A stretch of DNA of 64,000 nt from an uncultured Opitutia bacterium (GTDB lineage Bacteria; Verrucomicrobiota; Verrucomicrobiia; Opitutales; Opitutaceae), in assembly GCA_903900845.1 (NCBI GenBank), contig CAIUOU010000020.1, positions 1-64,000 on the forward strand. Reading direction: 5' to 3'. Below, in pieces: positions 18,052 to 31,546 of the stretch. Position 1 is the stretch's first letter. The number at the start of each line of letters is the position of its first letter. A program made the position numbers and the translations under genes. The notes beneath the pieces were generated by a model. The model worked only from the letters and a program-made list of their open reading frames with translations, searched no databases and was not told the origin of the DNA.

Positions 18052-19464
18052 TCAGCCCGGTGGTGATTCCAACCGGCGGCGCGCCCATGCCAGCGCGCCT
18101 TCCTCATCGCGGAAGGCTCCGTCCAGCTGGGCCTCGAACGCCGCATTGAGAATGACTTTCATCGCCGGTCCGGGCGGAAGTCCGAGCTGAATGAGGTGGC
18201 GTCCCAGCAACACCGGCCGGGGCGCGAGCCGCTCCAGCTTCAGCGTGCGCGCCTGCGCGACGAGTGCGTCGATTCGCCGGTGAACCTCCGGCGTCGCCAA
18301 GGGCGGACGTCCGTCCGCGTCGGCCCGCATCACCGCCGCCAGCTCCTCGATCGTCGCCGGCGCCAGGCGTCGCGCCAGCCGGCGCACGGCGGAGGGAGAT
18401 AGTTCCTCCTGCCCGCTGAAGTGTGCGAGATGATTGACGACGAGCGCCCGCACCGGGTCATCCAGCCGCAGCGGGGCCCCGATCCGTCGCAGCAGGCGCA
18501 CCGCGGGATCGCCCCCCGCCGCCTCGTGTCCCGGGCTGATCCAGCGCTGGCGACCTTTCTTCTCCGCCAGCACGGTCGTCGCCGGTTTGCCGAAATCGTG
18601 CGCGAGCACCGCGAACATCAGGCGTTCGCGCCGTGAGGGGTCCGCATCCCGCCACGCGGCCGCCTTGGCCAGGGCGTCAAGGCAATGGCCGGTGTGCGTG
18701 AAGACGTCCCCTTCAGGATGCCACTCCGGGTCCTGCGGCGTGCCGCGCAGCGCGGCGATCTCCGGAAAGTGCGCGATCCAACCCGTCTCCTCGAGAACCT
18801 GCAGTCCCCGCGACGGGCGGGTCGCCTTCAAGGCCCACTTTTCCCATTCACCCCACACGCGCTCCACGGGTAACTCGGCGAAGGAGTCCGCGATCCCGCG
18901 GCACAACGCCACCGTTTCGGGCGCGAGCGTTAGCTCGAACCGCGCCGCCAGCTGGAAGGCGCGCAGGACCCGCAACGGGTCCTCGGTGAACGCCGCGCTC
19001 GTGTGGCGCAGCACGCGCGCGCGCAGATCAGCCTGCCCGCCGTGGGGGTCGATCAGGCTTCCGCTGAAGGGATCGACGGCGATCGCGTTGAGGGTGAAGT
19101 CCCGGCGCGCCGCCGCAGCGGCGTCATCGAGTCCGGGGTCGGGCGCGACCGCGAAGCCGCGGTGGCCTGAACCGGTCTTCGATTCCCGTCGCGGCAGGGA
19201 AAAATCATACTCCTCGCCGGTTGCGCGGCTCCGCACTTTGATCACCCCGAAGCTGCGGCCCACGATGTCGGTCGCGCCGAAGGGCTCCAAATCCCGGTGC
19301 AGGGTTTCGAAGTCCACCCCGCCGACCTCGACGTCGAGGTCCTTTGAAGGCAGTCCCAGCAGCCAGTCGCGCACGCCGCCCCCGACGATACGCGGACGGC
19401 CATGCCGTCGCACCGCGTGCAGCATCGCCCGCAGGTCCTCGGGTAACGGCAGAGCGGGGTTCAT
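18052..19464 (-). CDS. cca: CCA-adding tRNA nucleotidyltransferase with HD domain
   Basis: A 470-residue class II nucleotidyltransferase that builds or repairs the 3' CCA end of tRNAs. The head domain has GGGVRDWLLG (28-37) and the metal-binding KDLDVEV with Asp42/Asp44, then RRDFTLNAIAVD, the RRD motif of the family. The neck region (LRVLRAFQLAARF) follows. An HD domain is visible near the middle (HTGHCLDALAKA and LAHDFGKPATT), as in multifunctional Cca enzymes with phosphohydrolase activity. The start codon overlaps the stop of the upstream DUF423 gene (ATGA at 19461-19464), so the two are translationally coupled. A poly(A) polymerase activity is an alternative reading but the motifs fit Cca better. 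Confidence 0.9.
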   Translation of the reverse strand: MNPALPLPEDLRAMLHAVRRHGRPRIVGGGVRDWLLGLPSKDLDVEVGGVDFETLHRDLEPFGATDIVGRSFGVIKVRSRATGEEYDFSLPRRESKTGSGHRGFAVAPDPGLDDAAAAARRDFTLNAIAVDPFSGSLIDPHGGQADLRARVLRHTSAAFTEDPLRVLRAFQLAARFELTLAPETVALCRGIADSFAELPVERVWGEWEKWALKATRPSRGLQVLEETGWIAHFPEIAALRGTPQDPEWHPEGDVFTHTGHCLDALAKAAAWRDADPSRRERLMFAVLAHDFGKPATTVLAEKKGRQRWISPGHEAAGGDPAVRLLRRIGAPLRLDDPVRALVVNHLAHFSGQEELSPSAVRRLARRLAPATIEELAAVMRADADGRPPLATPEVHRRIDALVAQARTLKLERLAPRPVLLGRHLIQLGLPPGPAMKVILNAAFEAQLDGAFRDEEGALAWARRRLESPPG

Positions 19465-19874
19465 GCGTGCTTACGGCGGGGGATAGCCTGCCGCGCGACC
19501 AGCGCCCAGCCCGCGATCAGGGCGACTCCGCCCAGGGGAGTCACAGGACCGAGCCAGCGCGGTCCGCCGGCCGCGAGCCAATAGAGGGAACCCGAGAAGA
19601 GAACGACGCCGGCCACCCAGAGTCGAGTAACCCAGTCCGGCGCGACCGACGCGGTTCCGTTCTGTTGACGGCTCCACGCCGCCCATCCGAGGAGCGCGAC
19701 CGCGTGAAACAGGTGGTACTGCGCGGCGGTTTCCCAGACACCGGTCATGCCGCGCTCCAGCAGCTTCGCCTTGAGGGCGTGCGCGCCGAGTGCGCCAAGG
19801 GCGACGCCCGTTCCGCCGAGGAGGCTGGCGGCGAGCAGGGCGGTGCGGGGGAAGGGCGGGACCGCGGAGGACAT
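19461..19874 (-). CDS. DUF423-family small membrane protein
   Basis: A 137-residue integral membrane protein of the DUF423 (YgdD) family, whose function is not established. The start at 19874 (ATG) is chosen because it gives the family N-terminus, LLGGTGVALGALGAHALK, with the conserved GAxGAHxL motif; the upstream extension would run into the divergent grpE gene. The family motif TAAQYHLFHAVALL is also present. Four hydrophobic segments are predicted by eye. It is the first gene of a two-gene unit with cca (ATGA overlap). Confidence 0.88.
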   Translation of the reverse strand: MSSAVPPFPRTALLAASLLGGTGVALGALGAHALKAKLLERGMTGVWETAAQYHLFHAVALLGWAAWSRQQNGTASVAPDWVTRLWVAGVVLFSGSLYWLAAGGPRWLGPVTPLGGVALIAGWALVARQAIPRRKHA

Positions 19875-19977
19875 GCGGTACTTTCCGCACGGCGTTCGCG
19901 GGAAACAAGCGCGCAACGGACGGAAGGCGCGGCTTGAAGATTCACGCGACGGCTGGTTACTTCGTCCTCTTTTTCCC

Positions 19978-20547
19978 ATGCCCGAGACCGAGAAACAGGA
20001 GAACTCACCCAACCCGGCGGCCGAGACGAAGCCCGCCGACGGCGCCGCTCAGGCCGCGCCCGACCTTCCCACCCAACTCGCCGCCGCCAAAGCCGAATCC
20101 GCCGCGCACTACGACCGCTTCCTCCGCACTGCCGCCGATCTGGAGAATTTCCGCCGCCGGGCGCTGCGCGAGAAGGACGAGCTGCGCACCGCCGCCACGG
20201 GCCGGGTCCTCGAGGACATTTTTCCGGTGCTCGACACTCTCGCGATGGCCGCCGCGGCCGCGCGGCAGCCGGGCGCGGAGCTCAAGGGCGTGGCCGACGG
20301 TGTTGAGATGGTTTTGACCCAGATGCGAACCGCCCTCGCCGGTCACGGACTAAAGGAGGTCAACCCGGTCGGTCAGGCCTTTGACCCCCACCAGCATCAG
20401 GCCATCTCCCATCAGGCCTCCTCCGAGGTGAAGGAGGAGAGCGTCGTGCAAGTGGTGCGCGTCGGTTACTCCCTCAACGGCCGGCTTCTGCGGCCGGCCT
20501 CGGTGATCGTGTCCAGCGGCCCGGCCAAGGAGGCCGCGGCGGTCTGA
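19978..20547 (+). CDS. grpE: Nucleotide exchange factor GrpE
   Basis: A 189-residue co-chaperone that releases ADP from DnaK. Residues 1-40 are a low-complexity Ala/Pro/Glu tail, residues about 45-85 form the long dimerisation helix ([19 protein letters not shown] is the family signature), and residues about 130-180 the beta-wing domain ([14 protein letters not shown]). The ATG at 19978 follows a TTTTTCCC leader; earlier in-frame codons overlap the divergent DUF423 gene. It lies 22 bp upstream of dnaJ, so the pair forms an operon without dnaK or hrcA in this window. No CIRCE element was seen upstream. Confidence 0.95.
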   Translation: MPETEKQENSPNPAAETKPADGAAQAAPDLPTQLAAAKAESAAHYDRFLRTAADLENFRRRALREKDELRTAATGRVLEDIFPVLDTLAMAAAAARQPGAELKGVADGVEMVLTQMRTALAGHGLKEVNPVGQAFDPHQHQAISHQASSEVKEESVVQVVRVGYSLNGRLLRPASVIVSSGPAKEAAAV

Positions 20548-20569
20548 ACCGGCCGCCCTGCCCACCACC

Positions 20570-21727
20570 ATGGCCAAAGAAGACTATTACGACCTGCTCG
20601 GCGTCGAGAAGTCGGCCTCCGCCGAGGAGCTGAAGAAGGCGTACCGCAAGAAGGCGGTGCAGTTCCATCCGGACAAGAATCCCGGGGACAAGGCTGCGGA
20701 GGAGATGTTCAAAAAGGTTTCCCACGCCTACGAGGTGCTGAGCGACGCCGAGAAACGCGCGGCCTACGACCGCTATGGTCCCGCGGCCTTCGAGGGTGGC
20801 GCGGGCGCCGCCGGCCCGCGCGGCGGTGGCGGGATGGGCGGAGGTGGATTCCATGACCCGTTCGATATTTTCCGCGAGGTTTTCGGTCAGCAGGGCGGCC
20901 GCGGCGGGGGCGGGATTTTCGAGGAGATGTTCGGTGGCGGGGGCGGGGGAGGCGGTCGGGACGGCGCGGATTTGCGATACGACCTGGAAATCTCGCTCGA
21001 GGAGGCCGCTCGCGGGGTGGAAAAGGAAATTTCCTTCCGGAAGCAGATGGCCTGCGAGCGATGCGACGGCTCCGGTGCGGAGCCGGGTTCGAAGCGGGTC
21101 ACCTGCGCGACCTGCCGGGGCGCCGGCCAGGTGCGCCGTTCCGGTGGAATCATCACCTTCACGCAGACTTGTCCGTCGTGCGGCGGAGCCGGCACGCGCA
21201 TCGAGAAGCCCTGCTCCGGTTGCCGCGGCGAGGGCCGGGTCGCCCGCAGCACCAAGCTCAACGTGCGCATCCCGCCGGGCGTCGATACCGGCTCCCGGCT
21301 CCGCTCCAGCGGCAACGGCGAGGCCGGTCTCGCGGGCGGCCAGCCGGGCGACCTCTATATCGTGCTCTCGGTAAAGGAGCATGAGCTGTTCGAGCGGCAG
21401 GGCGACGATCTCTTCTGCGAGATCCCGATCAAGTTCACGCTCGCCTCCCTCGGCGGATCGATCGAGGTCCCCACGCTGTCGGGCAAGGCCGCGCTCAAGC
21501 TCCCGCACGGCACGCAAAGCGGCACCACGTTCCGGCTCCGCGGCCGGGGTATGCCCAGCCTGCGCGGTGGCGCCCAGGGGGACCAACTCGTGCGGGTGCA
21601 GGTGGAGGTGCCGACGGCCCTCTCCTCCGAGCAGCGCCGTCTCCTCGAGGAGTTTGCGCGCGTCAGCGGCGACGCCGCCGAGCCGACTTCGCGCTCGTTC
21701 TTCGAGAAAGCGAAAAAGTTCTTCTAG
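20570..21727 (+). CDS. dnaJ: Chaperone DnaJ
   Basis: A full-length 385-residue type I J-protein that delivers substrates to DnaK and stimulates its ATPase. The J domain (1-70) has HPD at 33-35. A Gly/Phe-rich linker spans about 75-130 with long Gly runs. The zinc domain has four CxxCxGxG-type repeats ([32 protein letters not shown]). The C-terminal substrate-binding domains follow ([27 protein letters not shown]). It is directly downstream of grpE. The C-terminus ends FFEKAKKFF, at the usual family length. Confidence 0.97.
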   Translation: MAKEDYYDLLGVEKSASAEELKKAYRKKAVQFHPDKNPGDKAAEEMFKKVSHAYEVLSDAEKRAAYDRYGPAAFEGGAGAAGPRGGGGMGGGGFHDPFDIFREVFGQQGGRGGGGIFEEMFGGGGGGGGRDGADLRYDLEISLEEAARGVEKEISFRKQMACERCDGSGAEPGSKRVTCATCRGAGQVRRSGGIITFTQTCPSCGGAGTRIEKPCSGCRGEGRVARSTKLNVRIPPGVDTGSRLRSSGNGEAGLAGGQPGDLYIVLSVKEHELFERQGDDLFCEIPIKFTLASLGGSIEVPTLSGKAALKLPHGTQSGTTFRLRGRGMPSLRGGAQGDQLVRVQVEVPTALSSEQRRLLEEFARVSGDAAEPTSRSFFEKAKKFF

Positions 21728-21805
21728 CGGGCTCTCTCCGGTCTGGTCGGTCTCGACTCGGTCCCGGCCGCGCGGTAACGAGGAAGGACTTTCCGGTCCT
21801 CCCCC

Positions 21806-24800
21806 ATGAAGACGTTCGCGCGCTTGTTCCCTGTTTTGCTGCTTTGCTCGGTTGCCGGTCTGGCAGCTGACGCACCTTCCGCCAGCCAGTCGGCGCCGCC
21901 CGCCGCCCGGAAGGGCAAGGGGGGCAAAGCCGCCGCCAAACAGGCTGACACCAAGCCGGTCGTTGGACCGCACGCTGATTTGCCTCTGCCCTCGGCCGCG
22001 ACCACGGCGCGGCCCCAAGGGGTCGCGGCTCCCGCGGGCGGTGAGCGGGTGGTCCTGCTCGGCAACGGTCTCGCGGAACGCGACGTCTACTACGGGCGCG
22101 TTGAGACGGAGCTGCATCTCCGCTTCCCCGGAAAAAAGCTCATCGTGCGCAACATGGGTCGTCCCGGGGACACGCCCGCCTTCCGGCCGCATCCCGCGCG
22201 GGTCTCACAGTGGGCTTTTCCGGGAGCCGAAAAATTCCGTCCCGAGTACGCCTCGCACAACGGCAAGGGATTCTTCCCCACGCCCGACCAGTGGCTGACC
22301 CACCTCCAAGCGGACACGATCGTCGCCTTCTTCGGCTACAACGAGTCCTTCGACGGCCCGGATCGCGTGGGTAATTTCGAGGCCGAGATGGACGCATGGG
22401 TGCGGCACACGCTGGCGCAGGCCTACAACGGCCGCAGCGCGCCGCGCCTGGTGCTCGTTTCGCCGATCGCGTTCGAGGACCTCTCCGCGACGCGCGACCT
22501 GCCCGACGGCCGCCGGGAAAACGCCAACCTCGCGCTCTACGCCGCCGCCATCGGGCGCGTCGCCGCCCGCCACCGGCTCACCTTCATCGATCTTTTCGCG
22601 CCAACGAAGGCGCGTTACGAGCGTCCCGGGCGTCCGTTCACGATCAACGGCTTCGCCCCCACGGAGGCGGGCTACCGCGAACTGGCCGCTCTGCTCGCCG
22701 ATGGTGTCTACGGTGCGGCGCCGGCCGGGCGGTCGGAGGCCGACGCCGCCCTCGTGAATGCCGCCGTCAAGGAGAAGGACTGGCTCTGGAACAACGACTA
22801 CACCCTCGTCAACGGCGTCCACACCCACGGCCAGCGCTACCAGCCCTACGGCCCGCAGAATTATCCCGACGAGGTGCGCAAGACTCGCGAGATGATGGCG
22901 CTGCGCGACACCCTGATCCACGACGTCGTTTCCGGCCGGAAGCGTGACCTCGCGGTCGACGACCGCCGCACGCACGCCCTCCCGCCGGTTCCCACCAACT
23001 TCAAACCTGGCGGCGCGATGGGCACCATCGAGTACCGCGGCGGCCGCGAGGTGATGGCCGACCTCAAGATGATGGACGGCTTCAAGCTCGAGCTGTTCGC
23101 GTCCGAGAACGAGTTCCCCGACCTCGCGAACCCGGTGCAGATGTCTTTCGACAACCGCGGGCGCCTCTGGGTGGCGGTCATGCCGAGCTATCCGCATTGG
23201 CGCCCGGGCGACCCGAAGCCCAACGACAAGCTGCTGATCCTCGAGGACACCGACGGCGACGGCCGCGCGGACAAACAGACGGTGTTCGCCGACGGTCTCC
23301 ATCTCCCGATCGGTTTCGAGTTCGCCCCCGAGGGCGTCTATGTGGCGCAGGAGCCGAATCTCGTGCTGCTCGTCGACGAGAACGGCGACGACCGCGCGGA
23401 TCGCATGGAGATGCTACTGCACGGCTTCGACACCCACGACACGCACCACGCGATCTCGGCTTTCACGTCCGACGCCTCGGGCGCCTTCTACCTGTGCGAG
23501 GGCCGGTTCCTGCATTCGCAAGTCGAGACTCCCTACGGCCCGCGCCGTTGCAACGACGGCGGCGTATGGCGCTTCGATCCGAAGAGCTTCCGGCTCGAGC
23601 GCTACAGTCAGGCCGATTACAACAACCCGTGGGGCGTTGCCTTCGACCACTGGGAGCAGTGCTTCATCTCCGACGCCTCCGACGGTCTCAATTGGTGGGG
23701 CCTGCCGCTCTCGGCGAAGATGCCCTACGGCGTCGAGATCGCGAAGACGCGGACCTTTGTGCCGAAGCGTTCACGGCCGACGTCCGGCTCGGAGTTCGTG
23801 TCCTCACGCCACTTCCCCGATCACCTGCAGGGGCAGTTCATGATCTGCAACAGCATCGGGTTTCTCGGGATCTCGCTCGCTTCGGTGCGGGACGACGGCG
23901 CGGGATTCCTAGGCTCTTTGGCCGGCGATCTCGTCTCGGGCAACAATCCCAACTACCGGCCGGTGGATCTCGAGTTCGCGCCGGACGGGTCACTGTACTT
24001 CGTCGACTGGCACAGCGCGTTGATCGGCCACATGCAGCACAACGCCCGCGATCCGAACCGCGACCATGACCATGGTCGCATCTACCGCATCACCTACCCG
24101 GGCCGTCCGCTGGTCAAGCCGTCCAAGGTCGCCGGCGCGCCCATTCCCGAGCTGCTCGAGAACCTGAAGTTGCCGGAGTATCGCACGCGCTACCGCACCC
24201 GCCGCGAGCTGCGCGGCCGGCCTGCGGCCGAGGTCCTCCCCGCGGTGCGCGCGTGGGTCGCCTCGCTCAACCCCGCTGATGCCGATTACGAGCATCACCT
24301 TTGCGAGGCGCTTTGGGCGACTTGGGCGCAGAACCAGCCCGATGGCGGGCTGATCGCGAAACTGCTCGGAGCGCAGCGTCACGAGGCCCGGGCCGCAGCC
24401 GCCAGTGTGCTGCGCTTCGCCCACGACCGGGTTCCCGACGCCACGGCGCTGTTGCTCCGAGCCGCCCGCGATCCGCATCCGCGGGTCCGGCTCGAGGCCA
24501 CCGTCGCCGCCTCGTGGATCGACAACACTGACGGGGCCCGCATCGGGCTGGAGGCCTTGCAGTCGCCGCTCGACGCGTGGTCGGGTCCGGTCACCAAACA
24601 GATCTTCGAGCACACCCTGAAGGACGACGCGGAGGCCCTGAAGGCCGCCGGTGGCGTCGACTTGGCGGCAAATCCGGGCGCCGCGGCGTACTTCGCGGGC
24701 ACCTACGATTTTCCCAAGGCGCCCAAATCGGAGGCCGACCAGAGTTTTGGGCCGACGCGTCCGCTGGAGGGCGAGGAGAACCGCGTCTACCGCATCGGCA

Positions 24801-25192
24801 AGGAGGTCTATCTGCGGGATGCGCATTGCGCCACCTGCCACCAGGCGAACGGCAAGGGTCTCGCCGGTGTTTATCCCCCGCTCGAGAAGTCGTCTTGGAT
24901 CGATGACGACGAGCGTTTGATCAAAATCGTGCTCAAGGGCATCTGGGGGCCGATGGAGGTCAACGGCGTGACCTATGATCCCAGCAAGGGGGTCCCGCCG
25001 ATGACGGGTTTCGGCGGTCTGCTGAACGACAACGAAATGGCTGCGGTCGTCAGCTATGTGCGCCTGTCCTTCGGCAACAACGGCAACCTGATCACTTCCG
25101 AGCAGGTGCGGAAGGTGCGCGAGTCCACCAAGGACCGGATCAACTTCTACACCGTGGAGGAGATTCTGAAGGAGCATCCTCTGAAACCCTGA
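21806..25192 (+). CDS. Secreted SGNH hydrolase / propeller / cytochrome c fusion
   Basis: A 1128-residue exported protein of the PVC-type heme-binding group. Residues 1-21 are a signal peptide, then a Lys/Ala-rich linker. Residues about 75-310 resemble an SGNH/GDSL hydrolase (VVLLGNGLAERDVYYG and NMGRPGD). Residues about 420-780 form the propeller-like DUF7133 dehydrogenase domain (GFKLELFASE, DTDGDGRADKQTVFADGL). A HEAT-like helical stretch follows (about 800-960), and a C-terminal cytochrome c domain has CATCH at 1008-1012 with a later PPMTGFGG region supplying a Met ligand candidate. It probably oxidises a sugar or polyol outside the cytoplasm, passing electrons to its heme; the substrate is not known. 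It stands alone 78 bp after dnaJ. Confidence 0.85.
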   Translation: MKTFARLFPVLLLCSVAGLAADAPSASQSAPPAARKGKGGKAAAKQADTKPVVGPHADLPLPSAATTARPQGVAAPAGGERVVLLGNGLAERDVYYGRVETELHLRFPGKKLIVRNMGRPGDTPAFRPHPARVSQWAFPGAEKFRPEYASHNGKGFFPTPDQWLTHLQADTIVAFFGYNESFDGPDRVGNFEAEMDAWVRHTLAQAYNGRSAPRLVLVSPIAFEDLSATRDLPDGRRENANLALYAAAIGRVAARHRLTFIDLFAPTKARYERPGRPFTINGFAPTEAGYRELAALLADGVYGAAPAGRSEADAALVNAAVKEKDWLWNNDYTLVNGVHTHGQRYQPYGPQNYPDEVRKTREMMALRDTLIHDVVSGRKRDLAVDDRRTHALPPVPTNFKPGGAMGTIEYRGGREVMADLKMMDGFKLELFASENEFPDLANPVQMSFDNRGRLWVAVMPSYPHWRPGDPKPNDKLLILEDTDGDGRADKQTVFADGLHLPIGFEFAPEGVYVAQEPNLVLLVDENGDDRADRMEMLLHGFDTHDTHHAISAFTSDASGAFYLCEGRFLHSQVETPYGPRRCNDGGVWRFDPKSFRLERYSQADYNNPWGVAFDHWEQCFISDASDGLNWWGLPLSAKMPYGVEIAKTRTFVPKRSRPTSGSEFVSSRHFPDHLQGQFMICNSIGFLGISLASVRDDGAGFLGSLAGDLVSGNNPNYRPVDLEFAPDGSLYFVDWHSALIGHMQHNARDPNRDHDHGRIYRITYPGRPLVKPSKVAGAPIPELLENLKLPEYRTRYRTRRELRGRPAAEVLPAVRAWVASLNPADADYEHHLCEALWATWAQNQPDGGLIAKLLGAQRHEARAAAASVLRFAHDRVPDATALLLRAARDPHPRVRLEATVAASWIDNTDGARIGLEALQSPLDAWSGPVTKQIFEHTLKDDAEALKAAGGVDLAANPGAAAYFAGTYDFPKAPKSEADQSFGPTRPLEGEENRVYRIGKEVYLRDAHCATCHQANGKGLAGVYPPLEKSSWIDDDERLIKIVLKGIWGPMEVNGVTYDPSKGVPPMTGFGGLLNDNEMAAVVSYVRLSFGNNGNLITSEQVRKVRESTKDRINFYTVEEILKEHPLKP

Positions 25193-25340
25193 GGGTGCCG
25201 GGACGAATCCAGTCGGCTTCGCGCCTCGTCCGGGAATCTCGCGGGTGCGGCCCTGGTATTGTCCGGCGTGCGCCGCCTGCGTCCGTGGCCCGGCACCGGC
25301 GGGTTGAAACCATCGGCGTCGCGTTGCAGCGTTCCGCCCG

Positions 25341-29470
<4,130 letters not shown>

Positions 29471-29486
29471 TCGGCCGCGCTGCCGT

Positions 29487-30074
29487 TCAGAATCCCTGCT
29501 TCTGCAGGGCGAGGCTGAGTTCCTGCATGAAGGCTTGGGCGTCGGCAGGCTTCGGCCGGTAGCCGTCCTGGCTGATCTGCGTGAAGCCGGGCCGACCGTA
29601 CTGGTCGACCATCCACTTGCCGGTGACGCCATCGCTGAAGGTGACGGTGCCGCTCGCGACCGCTCCGGGAATCAGCGTGACCTTGTCGACCGAAACCGTG
29701 ACTCCCCCGGCGGGAACGGCCTCTTCGAGTTCTTCGGGCGGCAGATCGCCCTCGTCCATGCCCGGTTCCTCCACGGTCGGCTCATCCTTTGCGAGACCGA
29801 GCTTTTCCTTGGCCTTGTCAAAGAAACCCTTCTTTTCCGGCGCGGCGGCGGGTTTGGCGGCCGGGGGCGGCGGTGCCTTCGTGACGTCGGTGGTGTCGAC
29901 CTTGGGGGCGGCGTCCTTCAGGTCCAGGTTCAGGTCGTCGACGAGGAAGCGTACATCTCGGTACGTGAGGGAAACCTGGAATTGGTCCCGCAGCTTGGTC
30001 TGGATCGCCGACAGGCCTTCGCCGGCGGCAACCCATTCGGTCACGGTCTTCTTCTGCTCGGGCGTGAGAGTCAT
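29487..30074 (-). CDS. Conserved-looking protein of unknown function downstream of dnaA
   Basis: A 195-residue cytoplasmic protein (no signal peptide or membrane helix), starting at the ATG at 30074. Residues 1-60 are helical (LTPEQKKTVTEWVAAGEGLSAIQ...YRDVRFLVDDLNLDL) and look like a small DNA-binding or adaptor helix bundle; residues 60-100 are a Pro/Ala/Lys linker; residues about 105-130 are acidic; residues 135-190 form a beta-rich module (GAVASGTVTFSDGVTGKWMVDQYGRPGF) ending in a helix. It lies 74 bp downstream of dnaA on the same strand and may share its transcript. I do not recognise the family and assign no function. Confidence 0.75.
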   Translation of the reverse strand: MTLTPEQKKTVTEWVAAGEGLSAIQTKLRDQFQVSLTYRDVRFLVDDLNLDLKDAAPKVDTTDVTKAPPPPAAKPAAAPEKKGFFDKAKEKLGLAKDEPTVEEPGMDEGDLPPEELEEAVPAGGVTVSVDKVTLIPGAVASGTVTFSDGVTGKWMVDQYGRPGFTQISQDGYRPKPADAQAFMQELSLALQKQGF

Positions 30075-30148
30075 GGGATGGTCGTGTAAGAGCGCAGTCT
30101 CGCCACGGAGGCGGCGGCTGGCAAGCGCCCGGCGGCGTGAGACCGCGC

Positions 30149-31546
30149 CTAGCGCGAGAGTTGGGACTTGAGGAACTCGACGCTTCCGCGGGTGGCGGCG
30201 TCCTGTTCCATCATGTTGTCCACGGCCTTGCAGGCATGGATCACGGTGCCGTGGTCGCGGCCGCCGAACGCGTCGCCGATGTCCTGGAGCGAGTGCCGGG
30301 TGAGCGTGCGGGCGAGGTACATCGCGATCTGGCGCGGGATGGCGATGTTGTTGGGCCGCCGCTTGCTGGTCATGTCGCTGTGGCGAATCTGGAAGTGATC
30401 GGCCACGCGCTTCTGGATCGTCTCGATCGTGAGGACGTTCTGGGCCTGCTCCATCAGCACGTCGTGCAGGAGGCGCTCGGCGGTGGGCAGGTCGATCGGC
30501 TTGCTGGTGAGGGCGGAGTAGCTGGAGACCTTGAGGAGCGCGCCCTCGAGCCGGCGGATGTTGCGCGTGATATGCTGGGCGATGAAGCCGAGGATGGGCT
30601 CGGGCAGCGTGCAGTTCAGCTGCTGGGCCTTGGCGCGAAGGATGGCGAAACGGGTTTCGAGGTCGGGCGCCTGGATGTCGGCGGGCAGTCCCCACTCGAA
30701 ACGGGAAACGAGGCGTGATTCCAGTTTCTGGATCTCGCTCGCGCGACGATCGCTGGTGAGGACGATCTGCTTCCCCGACTCGAACAGGTCGTTGAAGGTG
30801 TGGAAAAACTCCTCCTGGATGCGCTCCTTGCCCGTGAGGAACTGCACGTCGTCGATGAGGAGGATGTCGACGCTCCGGTAGCGTTGCCGGAAGCGGGTGA
30901 GGGCGTTCTCCTGCAGCGCCTGGATGAACTCGTTGGTGAACTTCTCGGTCGAGAGGTACGCGACGCGGGCGTCGGGGTTGGCGCGCAGCACGGCGTGGCC
31001 GATCGCGTGCATCAGGTGGGTTTTCCCCAGACCGGTGTCGCCGTAGAGAAACAGCGGATTGTAGGCTTGGCCGGGGGCCTGCGCGACGGCGAGGGCCGCG
31101 GCGTGGGCCATCTGATTGTTGGAGCCGACGACGAACGTCTCGAAGGTGTTGCGCGGGTTGAGCGAGCCGGTGGGCGCGGAGCGGTCGTCGGCCCGTGCCG
31201 GCCGGCGTGGCGCGGTGGCTCGCGGCTTGGGGGCCGGGGCTTCGACTCGATTCTGGCCGCGGGAGGAGGACGCGGCTGCCTGGCCGCCGGCTTCCATCTT
31301 GCGCAGGCGGACGTTCACCATCCGGCCTGCCGTCAGCCGCAGGCGCTGCGAGATCAGGTCAAGGTAGTTGTCATGGATCCAGATCGCCGCGAAGTCGTTC
31401 GGAACCCCGAGGGTGATCGTGTCGGCCGACGACTCGAGGCACACGACCGGCTCGAACCACATCTGAAAAACGTCCTCCGGGAAGAGCGACTTGAAGTCGC
31501 ACTTCACGGTCTCCCATAAGCTGGGGGAAAGGACGGCGGAGGGCAT
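30149..31546 (-). CDS. dnaA: Chromosomal replication initiator DnaA
   Basis: A 465-residue AAA+ initiator that binds DnaA boxes and melts the origin. Domain I is at residues 1-75 (LWETVKCDFKSLFPEDVFQMWFEPV). Domain II is a Pro/Ala-rich linker (about 80-130). Domain III has Walker A GDTGLGKTH with Lys175 and Walker B ILLIDDVQFL. Domain IV carries the DNA-binding signature GRDHGTVIHACKAVD near the C-terminus. The gene is preceded by a 504-bp gap with DnaA-box-like sites, which fits both autoregulation and a nearby origin. dnaN is not next to it; an unknown gene follows instead. Confidence 0.98.
   Translation of the reverse strand: MPSAVLSPSLWETVKCDFKSLFPEDVFQMWFEPVVCLESSADTITLGVPNDFAAIWIHDNYLDLISQRLRLTAGRMVNVRLRKMEAGGQAAASSSRGQNRVEAPAPKPRATAPRRPARADDRSAPTGSLNPRNTFETFVVGSNNQMAHAAALAVAQAPGQAYNPLFLYGDTGLGKTHLMHAIGHAVLRANPDARVAYLSTEKFTNEFIQALQENALTRFRQRYRSVDILLIDDVQFLTGKERIQEEFFHTFNDLFESGKQIVLTSDRRASEIQKLESRLVSRFEWGLPADIQAPDLETRFAILRAKAQQLNCTLPEPILGFIAQHITRNIRRLEGALLKVSSYSALTSKPIDLPTAERLLHDVLMEQAQNVLTIETIQKRVADHFQIRHSDMTSKRRPNNIAIPRQIAMYLARTLTRHSLQDIGDAFGGRDHGTVIHACKAVDNMMEQDAATRGSVEFLKSQLSR

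Noticed and set aside
18047-18060. CCGGG-TCAG-CCCGG hairpin between the last receptor and cca
   Set aside because: Only a 5-bp stem with no T-tract, partly inside the cca coding end; not called as a terminator.
20474-22192. 572-residue minus-strand open frame across dnaJ
   Set aside because: Overlaps dnaJ with all its motifs on the plus strand; the antisense frame has low-complexity composition.
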